From Maratus speciosus (Eukaryota; Arthropoda; Arachnida; Araneae; Salticidae): DNA of 64,000 nt. The position numbers and the translations under genes are program-made. Below the pieces are notes generated by a model. That model searched no databases. It saw only the letters and a list, made by a program, of their open reading frames with translations, and was not told the origin of the DNA. Positions 20,788 to 29,074 of the stretch are shown in pieces. The stretch spans positions 162,064,761 through 162,128,760 of the forward strand of contig OZ010799.1 in the NCBI GenBank assembly GCA_963932465.1, in the 5' to 3' direction. Each line of letters starts with the position of its first letter. Positions within the stretch are counted from its first letter, which is position 1.

Positions 20788-22001
20788 CACTAGAACCGCC
20801 GGCTAAAACGTATACCTATAACCGCCAAAGCGGTCATTTTGACCGATGTGGATTACCATGCTCAATTTTTGTTTACTTTCAATTTTTTACTTTTAGTATC
20901 GTTTATTACTATTATTACCATCATTGCCCATATAATAATATATATTTAATGATTTTTATTATATTTTATTATGTCATAATTATATTATATTGAGTTACAT
21001 ATATATTATTTATATTTTTTATTTTAAGAATATTTTTATAATAAAAAATATTTTTCATGAGAAATCGAAATTGCTAAAAACAAGCATAAACTTGGTGAAA
21101 ACAAACATTTATATTTATCCCCTGAGCAATACAATATTCAGGATGGCGAGTGGTCAGGGAAAAACACAGTAAAAAAAAGAGGACCCTACCAGTATTTTCT
21201 TCTACAAAATACTACCAATAATATAAAGGGATTAAGGAAAGCGGATTTCTCTTTAACAAAATACTGGTATTTAACAACTTTTTTGACTATGTTTTCAGAA
21301 CTGATGCTCGCTGGATCAAGGAAATTATAAAACACTTGTAGAGGTCATCGTCTAGAACCAGCTTTTGTAGAATACTTCTGTGCTATTTGGTTGAGCACGT
21401 CGACGCCAAATTTTGTAGAATTATAGAACTTTACAATTTTTGGTAAGCTTTTATCACCAATTTGTAATGTAATTGATGGATGTCGGGAACTTAGAATTAA
21501 AACATATTTATTTTTCTTCCCTTGATAAACTCAACGTAATGTCATCTTTGGTAAGAATTTGGCTACTGTACAAAGACTTTTTTTCAGATTTTATGGCCTG
21601 TGGAATTTTGTTTTTCGCCCGCGATTGGCTGTGCTAACAATACTTGTTTTTAGTGACTTCAGCTTTTCTGCAAAGGGCAGTGAAGTAAGGAAGTTATCTG
21701 TGGTAATGTTGTAACCTTTGTTGAAGTATGTTTGTATGAAGTATGGACTGTTGCGACATCTTCTAGATAAAATGAGCATTAAAATTGACGGCGATCATTT
21801 TGACCGTTTCGGCGGCTCTAGATATACTACTGCAATACTTCATAAGTTTCGGCTGACTGGAAAATTTATCACTGGCATATCATAGCTTTTCGAATTATAG
21901 GAAAAGTTACGGACACTGAAAGTTATACTCTAATTAGAAACAAATTGGTACGGAATGAAAATTTCGAAACGGTCAAAATGACCGCCTTGGTGGTTCTAGT
22001 G
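20788..22001 (-). mobile_element. piggyBac element relic, CACTAGAAC ends
   Basis: The 1,214-bp element has inverted ends CACTAGAACCGCC and ..ggtggttctagtg, with TTAA at 22002-22005 and TGAA (decayed TTAA) at 20784-20787. Subterminal GGTCAAAATGACCG motifs occur at both ends. The interior keeps only the C-terminal half of a PGBD4-like transposase. The MITE at 5785 has the same ends. Confidence 0.85.
21280..21779 (-). pseudogene. piggyBac (PGBD4-like) transposase fragment
   Basis: On the minus strand 21779-21591 encodes a 62-residue piece with GYNITTDNFLTSLPFAEKL, the family's second catalytic-Asp block. Further on, at about 21430-21285, another frame reads FGVDVLNQIAQKYSTKAGSR, then a stop where the family has Trp, then PLQVFYNFLDPASI. 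This is the third catalytic-Asp block (Asp codon near 21400). The first Asp block and the whole N-terminal half are absent, and stops and frame changes lie between the blocks. A functional transposase would be about 550-600 residues, so this copy is dead. Confidence 0.85.
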
Positions 22002-22028
22002 TTAATCGCAGGTGGGATAAAATATATC

Positions 22029-22262
22029 CAGAGGTGCCAAGCTCGCACTAATCTTCCATAATGTGGGGATTAATTTAACCCAGTTTAACAACGTTTGGAA
22101 CCAGACAAAATATTTGATGAATCTTTATTTATTTAATTCCAGTTTTCTACGTGAAACTTATTTAATTTCCTCTCTGAAAAGAAATTCTGGTGAGAAATGT
22201 ATTAAACCAGGGTTAAATTAACCCACATATTACGGAGGATTAGTGGCAACTTGGCACCTTTG
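22029..22262. mobile_element. hAT-like MITE split by a TTAA MITE
   Basis: Its ends CAGAGGTGCCAAGCTCGCAC and ..ttagtggcaacttggcacctttg are inverted. The host sequence 'tatatc' is repeated on both sides (22023-22028, 22263-22268), possibly an 8-bp duplication trimmed by a small deletion. It lies within the TTAA MITE 20627-22286 and is itself interrupted at 22075-22216. Confidence 0.7.
22079..22212. mobile_element. Innermost TTAA MITE
   Basis: The 134-bp element starts CCCAGTTTAACAACG and ends ..gtattaaaccaggg, with exact TTAA at 22075-22078 and 22213-22216. It is the deepest level of the nest and must be the youngest insertion on this branch. Confidence 0.8.
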
Positions 22263-22496
22263 TATATCCCACCGCCCCTCATGGGGTTAAGCGGACGAAA
22301 TTTCGCCTTATTTAAGGAAAGATTTTCCGTGAGAAAATACTGGTACCGAAAAATTTCTTAGTCTGAAAATTCAAGGACCCGTACGAACTCTGTGGACTTG
22401 CAAACACAGAAATTACTATTGAGAACAAAATATAATCAATTTCAAGGGCCGCTAGATGCTACGCAATAAGAGATTTCAGTGTCTTATACTATATTT

Positions 22497-22805
22497 CCTA
22501 CCACTAGTTAGTTCTAAACAGTTTCATTCGTGTCAGATTTATTTAACGCGTCAAAAGATACATACAAAGATGATTTCTAGTTGGAAAAGTTGATAACACA
22601 AATAAAAAATAATACGCTGGTACCACTGTACAACAAAATCGTTTTAGAAAAAGTAAAGAAAAAAAAATTGGTCGCATTATTGGGAACGGTGCGCATGACG
22701 GATACTGGTAAATTGTTAAATCAATCTGAAAAAAAGAAAAACTTCTTAGTACTCCAGAAATGTATTTGCAAAACAGCAGGTTTTGAAACCAGTATTGCCA
22801 CATCT
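22497..22805 (+). repeat. Dispersed repeat R3, longest copy
   Basis: It starts at 'atttcctaccacta' and shares 'agtactccagaaatgtatttgcaaaacagc' with the copy at 32950-33240 (agtactagagaaatgtttttgcaaagg). It includes an open 80-codon frame (22581-22823) rich in Lys with no recognised domain. The copy at 33 kb has stops in that frame, so coding is doubtful. Confidence 0.5.
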
Positions 22806-23036
22806 GGTGAATTTTTTATTTAAAAATATTGAATTTACACTAGAAAATTTTGAATAGCAATTTTATTTTATTTTATTCATTGAGTGTCTATTGCATTAAC
22901 CAATATAAAGCAAAAACAACTTAAAACATACCGGTGAAAATTCGGAATGCCTAAAAAAAAATTAGACAGATCCGGCAACACTGTCTAAAATTAAGTAGGA
23001 TCTTAAATATATATATACATATATATATATATATAT
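22806..23036 (+). repeat. Half copy of P7 MITE and (TA)n run
   Basis: 22825-23000 follows the left half of the P7 family in order (cactagaaaattttgaatagcaatttt, ataccggtgaaaattcggaatgcc, gatccggcaacactgt), but the outer terminus and the right arm are missing. A (TA)n stretch follows at about 23008-23036. Confidence 0.7.
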
Positions 23037-24193
23037 TAAATGCAGGATTTTTTAGTATAAATAAATTTTCTAACTATATTTTGGATTTAAGAACTAGTAT
23101 AGACTTTATTTTGAACAGAATTTTAGTCTGTTAAGGATAAATGCCCAATTACTCCAATTAAAAACTGGATATATGTAGAATGTTTTTAACAGTGCTGCAT
23201 TGAGGGTCTTCCTATTTGATGCCCAGTCTATGGATAAAATGTCTTACTATTATGCGATCCGTTGGGCAAAATATAAATATAGTTATAAAAATATTAATAA
23301 GGTTAAAATTAACAGTAAAGAAGTTTAAAGATGAAAAATGGTGTAATTTATAAAATATATAAAAAATAAGTTTTAGGAGAAAATAAAGCGATATATGGTT
23401 TAAAAAAAATTATGTCTTTTTAAGTACAGACCCTTAACAATCGCGAGTTTTCTAAAATTCAAAATTTTTATTGCAAGTCGAAATTTTTCTGAAAAAAATT
23501 GGGAAATTTTAAACTATGCATACAGTTATTTGGACAAACTGTTTTGTTCGTCAATATGAATAAAAATGGATAATTTAAATAAAAAAAAATCTTTTTAAAC
23601 GTTTTTCTTTTTTAATGAAGTCCTCACTCATTATTTTAATGGAAAAAAAATAAAAAGAGTTCTTTCCCATTTTACACAGATAAAAAAAAAATGTAATTTT
23701 GAACATGAAAAGGACATAATTTTTTTGTTTCACCCATATATATTTCACTAATAAACGGTTAAATTAGGATATGGAGAGGAGAGTGTAGCTGTAGTTATGT
23801 AAATACTGAGGAAATGCTAGAAGATATTGGTAAAATATAAAAAATGATAAAAAAAGGAGTTAGAACTAGTTCTCAAATAAACAGTCGCCATTGAAAGGGC
23901 AGTCTAAGCATTAAGGAGGAGCCGAATACCGCAACGTAAAAAAAAAACAAAAACACTTTTCACAGCAATTTTATTTTATTTTTTAAATTTTATCTAATAA
24001 TAAGAAATTTGGGGTGAAATGAAGGTAAAAATTCAGTTCTGGTGAACACAAGTTCTTTGGGGATCCTTAATCATGAAGTACTTCAATATTTACGGCGCAT
24101 GGGTTCGAAGGCATTTGGTACTTCTGCAAGAATTTGGACAGGCAGATCTTAAGCTTTTCATGGAAATTTTTAAAAGGTCATTTATGGGTTTTC
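23037..24193. other. AT-rich, no gene seen
   Basis: A-runs and short frames only. No terminal repeats were identified. Confidence 0.4.
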
Positions 24194-24197
24194 TTAA

Positions 24198-24599
24198 CCT
24201 CTTAATCGTCCGATAAGTGTTGACTATTTTTTTAAAATCCAGATTGTTTGCCGGGTTCGTACGGGTACCGTTTTAAGGCCAAATATCAATATTTTTTTTA
24301 TGGAAAAATAAATTTAGTTTAATCGGACGAAATTTCAGCTTATTTAAGGAGAGATGTTCCATAAGAAAGTACTGGTACCGAAGAATTTCTTAGTCTGAAA
24401 ATTCAAGGACCCGTACGAACCCTGGTTTGATAGCCACTACTTTTTTGGAGTAGAAATATTCACCTTATTTAATGGCAGATACAATGATGCGAGAATAAAT
24501 CAATTTACACTGTATTAAAAAACTGGCAGGAATCAAACAATCAAAATAGAAAAGTGGTCTACACTGCCCGTGAAGATCATGGGCGAGAGAATTAATGGG
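24198..24599. mobile_element. TTAA MITE, 'CACCTTATTTAATG' subfamily, interrupted
   Basis: TTAA stands at 24194-24197 and 24600-24603. It begins CCTCTTAATCGTCCG and ends ..gcgagagaattaatggg. The interior (agaaatattcaccttatttaatg, actggcaggaatcaaacaat) is shared with 27155-27362 and 33472-33680. It is longer than those copies because the element 24251-24424 is inserted in it. Confidence 0.8.
24251..24424. mobile_element. GGGTTCGTACGG-ended MITE, intact copy
   Basis: The 174-bp element starts CCGGGTTCGTACGGGTACC and ends ..ggacccgtacgaaccctg. GTTTG flanks both sides (24246-24250, 24425-24429), a possible 5-bp duplication. Other copies lie at 20553-22392 and 63201-63378. It is non-coding and the superfamily is not assigned. 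Confidence 0.75.
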
Positions 24600-24603
24600 T
24601 TAA

Positions 24604-25439
24604 GGTGCTCGTGTTGTTGTAGAATTGCGGCGAAATTATCTAAAATATTATTTAAACTACCTTCGAAACATTAGGCAGACTTGAATGCATTAAAAAAGCA
24701 ATTAAATTTAAAATATATACGTAAAAACCTTTAACTAAAATCAAAATCTTACAAAGTATACGTTTCGCTATGTCATCGCCGCATAGCCTCGTAAGTACCA
24801 ATATCACCCACAACAACAAACATCGAACACACGCTGGATTTAGTCCAAGTTAAAGTTTTTCTTTTAAAAACAAGAAACATTTATCAGGAATCAAACCTCA
24901 TTCGTTAAAGGTACGAGTTGGAACCCGTTGAAATTCGACGAACTAAAATGTTAGAAAGGAACTGTCAGATCGAATTTATAATAAACCTACAAAAATAATT
25001 ACAATAAAAAATTCATCTTACATTGGGTGTCTAACTCTTAAAACAAATAATATTTTCAACCTAAAATTACCAAAATATTACTTCTACAAACCTCAACTGC
25101 TTAAATTATTGAAAAGTTAAACCGCATTATATTACGCAATCAAGATGAGTAATTATGAAGTTATCGATGGAGCTCTTATGTTTGTTTTTACGGGATGGAA
25201 AATGAGTAAAAAGGATTTCGCTTTGTCACATCATAGAATTTCTCCCCATAAAATCTAAACTGTATGTTATTTTCACATTCTCATAATTTACATACGCACC
25301 ACTCAAATTCACAATTTGAAAGTATTTTAACGCGCAATAGATTACTAATGAATGTATTTCCAAACTTAAAGTCACGTTTGTCCGATACAACTTTCCATGT
25401 GAACATTCGCACAAACTTTAAGTTCTAATCTCAGTACCC

Positions 25440-25441
<2 letters not shown>
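24604..25441. other. No gene recognised
   Basis: Short frames on both strands, none with a domain; no repeat partner was seen in the window. Confidence 0.4.

Positions 25442-25477
<36 letters not shown>
25442..25477. repeat. Poly(A) tract, 36 bases
   Basis: An uninterrupted A run after 'tcagtacccgc'. It might mark a retroposed 3' end, but no recognisable element precedes it and no target duplication was seen. Confidence 0.9.
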
Positions 25478-25479
<2 letters not shown>

Positions 25480-26030
25480 GAAATTTGCCTTTAGTTGTCA
25501 TAGTATTGGCCATTTAGCATTGGTCAAATATTTAGTTTTATCAAAAAAAAATATATATCGTTTTGCTTTAAATATATCATTTTTATTAACTGAATCATTT
25601 TGCCTAGCGCCTCAAACTCAGTATCAGCGTAATGTAAAATTACGCTGAAACTCGTGAAGAAATATGCGCGTGTTTTTTTTTTTTTTTTTCTGTCTGACGT
25701 CATTTTCTGTTTAAAAATTATAAAAAAGTTACTTTTATTTGTAATGTAAAAATGGCATCAAATAAAATATAATCAATAAAAATAATAAACCATGACTATT
25801 TTCTCTTTACTTTCAATATAAATGGAGTACTTCAGTTGCCACGATTACAAAATTTGTATTAAAAACTACAAAAAAATTAATATCTCAAAAATAAATTGAG
25901 ATACAGATTTCAAACAAATTGCATTTTAAAAAGCACATTTTTTTCCCTGTACAAAGGTGTAAAACTTGTAAATGTGGGATGTTTAGAAGTTTAAAAATTT
26001 GCATTAGCGAAAATTGCAAAACCGAAATTT
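25478..26030. other. No gene; small hairpin near 25625
   Basis: The inverted pair 'cagcgtaatg' and 'attacgctga' around 'taaa' forms a short hairpin at about 25626-25650, and a T-run follows at 25672. The 25919-26034 part may be the non-coding 3' flank of the Penelope-like fragment. Confidence 0.4.
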
Positions 26031-26034
26031 CATT

Positions 26035-26400
26035 TCAAATTTCAAAGTGTTGCCATTCGCAAAATGACGTATGCGTTACGCACAGATATGTTTGTCCTTT
26101 ATAATATAGATATGGATATAGCGTAGTGAACCATCCCTCCATGGGACGTCTGTAATGGTAATCTTTGGAGTTATTTTTCAAAATTAATGAATTTGCGAAA
26201 GATGGGATATGGCCCATGTCAAAAGATAGTTGGACTAATCTGGAATATAATTTGCCATTTTTAAATGCGCAGATATGCTCTTTAATTCGTATCTCCATAG
26301 ATCTTCCAGCCTCACCTACATATACTTCCTTGCAATTACTGCACGGAATCATATACACAACACTGGTTAATTTCTTTTTTTCATATTTAACCTTTTCAAA
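26035..26400 (-). pseudogene. Penelope-like GIY-YIG endonuclease fragment
   Basis: On the minus strand the frame reads VVYMIPCSNCKEVYVGEAGR followed by SMEIRIKEH. This is the GIY-YIG nuclease core (here VYM..YVG) with the Cys pair and the Arg positions typical of the C-terminal endonuclease of Penelope-like retroelements. About 107 residues remain open. No reverse transcriptase precedes it, because the TTAA MITE 26391-26613 lies immediately upstream and matching sequence is not evident beyond it. In a live element this domain nicks target DNA for insertion. Here it is a truncated remnant. Confidence 0.8.
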
Positions 26401-26613
26401 GGCAAGTATTTGTGTTTCTGTAATGTCGAATTAACAGCGGAATCTTAAAAAAAAAAATGTATTGTGAAATAAGGAAAAGCAATTTCAATGACCCTTTTTT
26501 TCCCCCCCACCAAAGTTAGAAAAGTAAAATTTAATAAATTTTTTCTGGTGCAAATCTTCATTAATCGTAGGTGAGATATAATATATCCCACCATCCCACC
26601 GCCCCTCAATTGG
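26391..26613. mobile_element. TTAA MITE ('GGTGG' subfamily), reverse orientation
   Basis: TTAA stands at 26387-26390 and 26614-26617. It starts CCTTTTCAAAGGCAAGTATT and ends ..ccaccgcccctcaattgg. It has the family's 'ctgtaatgtcgaatt', 'accaaagttagaaaagtaaaattt' and 'cattaatcgtaggtg' blocks. It abuts the GIY-YIG fragment on its 5' side and probably split that retroelement. Confidence 0.8.
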
Positions 26614-26617
26614 TTAA

Positions 26618-26929
26618 ACTTGTGACTATTTTAAAAAGAACTCAATTTATTTAAGGATTTAAAAGAAACTAAAATGGTAAATGACATCAAAGTAGGTGAA
26701 ACATTTTCAGAAATACCATCGTAATATGGTAAACAAACAAAAATGTTTGGATAAAACTGTTGAAACGAGGGAGGAGGTACATTAATCAATTCCAAAGTAT
26801 CCTTGAAAATATTTCAAATCAGACTTTTTGGTTAACCGTTATTCTTTAAATCTTGATAAAGTTTAATTCTTTCAATTTCCAAAATGAAAAATATATGAAA
26901 CATATGCACAATGAATTATTTATACTTTT
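26618..26929. other. No gene recognised
   Basis: AT-rich. I looked for the upstream part of the Penelope-like element on the minus strand and saw no reverse transcriptase motif. Confidence 0.4.
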
Positions 26930-27150
26930 TTCGTTGCAAGTAACATAATTCCCTAACAATTTTTACTTGAAATATTTAGTAATCTGTGTATAAATTATAA
27001 ATTATTCAAATATACAAGATCCTTTATAAAACATAATGACGTAGGCGGCTTATTTTGAAAAAATAGCACTATATGTAGAATGTCTAAACATACATATCAA
27101 ACTATTTAGAATATCGAACTACGAATTTAAAATACAATGTACGTCTTTGT
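26930..27150 (+). repeat. Dispersed repeat R4, copy ending at a TTAA MITE
   Basis: It is similar to 19240-19450 and 61690-62430 ('aaattattcaaatata', 'ttattttgaaaaaatagcactatatgtagaatgtctaaacatac'). Its right end meets the TTAA MITE at 27155. Confidence 0.6.
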
Positions 27151-27154
27151 TTAA

Positions 27155-27362
27155 CACCTTAACGGGCCCATTAAATTATGGTTTAAAAAGTCAGATTGCT
27201 TATTACCACCACTTTTTGGAAAAAGAAATATTCACCTTATTTAATGACAGGTAAAATGATACCAGAATAAAGTCAATTACACTGTTTCATAAAACTGGTG
27301 GGAATCAAACAATCTGAATAAAACAAACAGCCCGTGAATATCACGGGATCGAGAATTAGGAG
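27155..27362. mobile_element. TTAA MITE, 'CACCTTATTTAATG' subfamily
   Basis: It has TTAA at 27151-27154 on the left and TTCA (decayed TTAA) on the right at 27363-27366. The interior 'caccactttttggaaaaagaaatattcacc' and 'actggtgggaatcaaacaatctgaata' is nearly identical to 33472-33680. It is 208 bp and non-coding. Confidence 0.75.
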
Positions 27363-27609
27363 TTCAAAAAGAACCGTGTATTGTTGACGTAAGAAGAAAT
27401 TTTACCGCATAGAAATTCATGCTGCTAGAAAATCAATTATTTTTGAAAATTAAAGGCAATGAAATGTGACAGACCACTTATAACCAGTAGGTAGTGAATT
27501 AGCAGTACAGAGGTTGGCTTTAATGCAGACAATCGGAAATAGGCAAACATTAAGAAATCCGGATAGGGGTAAAGTTCTTTCCTGAAACTTATAAATTTAA
27601 CTCATTTAA

Positions 27610-27826
27610 CCATTTAAGCTCTGGAGGGGGAAGTTCTTCCCACTTAATTTTAATTCCCAAATTTCAAAGTAGCACTAAAGTTTTGAAATAAAATTTTCGT
27701 TATTTTATGCACACGAATAAATGCATTTATTATTTTCAAAAAAATTTGATCTTAAATTTTAGTGCCAATTTGTCTTTTTGGGATTAAAATTGAGAGGGAT
27801 GAAATTCACTCTCCAGAACTTAAAGG
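27610..27826. mobile_element. TTAA MITE, right TTAA decayed
   Basis: Its ends CCATTTAAGCTCTGGAGGGG and ..ctctccagaacttaaagg are inverted. TTAA is kept on the left (27606-27609) but reads ACTT on the right. The interior is AT-rich with 'ttaattttaattccca' as in the 11949 subfamily. Confidence 0.7.
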
Positions 27827-27899
27827 ACTTGCTCGGCGGTAAATAACCTCATGCTTCGATCTGCAGGAAGCTGAAAATTTCACTATAGCATATAACATA

Positions 27900-28066
27900 T
27901 TGGGTCGATCGGAAAGTCGTGTCGAGTTTGGAAAATTAATTCGTACCGGAAAATTCTATCAGTTACTAGACATTGATTCCGATATCTAATGTCTAATAAT
28001 TACAGGGCAGAATTTTCCGGTACGAATTGATTTTCCCAACACGAAACGACTTTCCGATCGACCCAA
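27900..28066. mobile_element. mariner-type palindromic MITE, copy 2
   Basis: The 167-bp element starts TTGGGTCGATCGGAAAGTCG and ends ..cgactttccgatcgacccaa, with TA at 27898-27899 and 28067-28068. The arms pair almost completely around 'gatatctaatgtctaataatt'. Terminal sequence and TA target support a Tc1/mariner-type non-autonomous element; the other copy is at 2511. Confidence 0.88.
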
Positions 28067-28068
28067 TA

Positions 28069-28465
28069 ACATTAAATGGAGTCTGGTAGTTTCCGCTATT
28101 ACTCTTTATTCGAAATTGAAAGCTAAAATTTTCATCAATCTAGCAAACATCCTATGACTCTACTAAAACAGCTAATTGGAATTCCACTTGAAAGTAACAG
28201 GTTCTCGATTTACACGGCAGAAAAAATAAATCCGCAGGGTGAATGATTTCCAAATTCTCTAAAACCATCTAATACCGCAGTATATATGTTTGGTACACAG
28301 CCGCAGTTACCTAATTAGGACGGAAATAACAGATTCCCAGAGAGAGATATATACGTACTTTGCAAAACTTAAAGAAATGACAAAATAGATCATATTCACG
28401 CACAACTGTTAGAAATCCAGATACCGAGGGACACAGCAATGGAACGCAACATCTTATTTTATATA
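28069..28465. other. No clear gene; possible reverse transcriptase remnant at 28386-28460
   Basis: A plus-strand frame before the MITE reads ..LLEIQIPRDTAMERNIL.., faintly like the Q..G.AMG motif of retroelement reverse transcriptases. The YIDD fragment resumes beyond the two TA-targeted insertions at 32087, so this could be its upstream part. The match is too short to rely on. Confidence 0.25.
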
Positions 28466-29058
28466 CAGAGTGATTCAAAAGAAGTTTACAAAATTACATG
28501 GCAAATTAAGCATATAACAAGGATAAAAAATCACATAGGAATATAGGGTCGCAAACCACTTATTTTGTCACAAATACATGGTGTTTCATTCGAACTTAAT
28601 TTAAGTCGACGGTAATAACTTTGAGAAAACTGAAGTATATATAAAAAAAATAAATAACAGATTTTCTCACCTTTGTTGTAAATGTGATAACACCAAACAA
28701 AATTGGTAGAAGTTTGCATTATACGCGCAAGCAGTATGCACTTGGCGCTCCACATTTTGAACTGTGATTATCAATTCGTATGGTAACACCGATTGCTTGA
28801 ACAACATGTTTTACCAGATATTTTCGGTACTTTATAACATTTCACACAAATAGAGGTATATATCGAGGTATATTGCATTTGCATTACATTGTTTTTATTT
28901 TTCTCGAAATTATTACCGTCAACAGTTCAGTTCGGATAAAACACCTGTATTTGTGACTTAACAAGTGATTTGCGACCCTATGTTCCTATGTGATTTTTTA
29001 TCCTTGTTATATCCCTGATTTGCCGTGTCATTTTGTAAACATTTTTTTAATCCCACTG
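28466..29058. mobile_element. TA-flanked MITE with ~130-bp inverted ends
   Basis: The 593-bp element starts CAGAGTGATTCAAAAGAAGT and ends ..tttttttaatcccactg. The arms share long blocks (tttacaaaat.aca.ggcaaat, ataacaaggataaaaaatcacatagga, agggtcgcaaa.cactt). TA flanks both sides (28464-28465, 29059-29060). It is a Tc1/mariner-type non-autonomous element. It stands only 16 bp of (TA)n from the DD41D element. Confidence 0.85.
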
Positions 29059-29074
29059 TATATATATATATATA
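29059..29074. repeat. (TA)8 between two TA-targeted elements
   Basis: It is a pure TA run that separates the MITE 28466-29058 from the element 29075-32053. Its counterpart right of the latter is 32054-32086. One original (TA)n tract probably took both insertions. Confidence 0.9.

Larger units (their letters stand above)
20627..22286. mobile_element. TTAA MITE ('GGTGG' subfamily), split by two insertions
   Basis: In reverse orientation to 9622-9825 it starts CCGCTTGAGGGGCAAGCAATT and ends ..ccaccgcccctcatgggg, with TTAA at 22287-22290 and a mutated ATAA at 20623-20626. Without its inserts it would be about 200 bp, the family size. The piggyBac relic 20788-22001 entered at its 'cattaatcg' TTAA, and a hAT-like MITE entered its 'aaaatatatccc' palindrome. 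Confidence 0.8.
20553..22392. mobile_element. Outermost element of a nest (GGGTTCGTACG family), left end lost
   Basis: The left part (caaggccagatatcagtattttt) and right part (gcggacgaaatttcgccttattt..ggacccgtacgaactctg) together match the uninterrupted copy at 24251-24424. They are separated by a TTAA MITE complex inserted at the TTAA of that family's 'agtttaatcggacg'. The expected terminal GGGTTCGTACGGG is missing on the left, so the element is truncated there. Confidence 0.65.
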
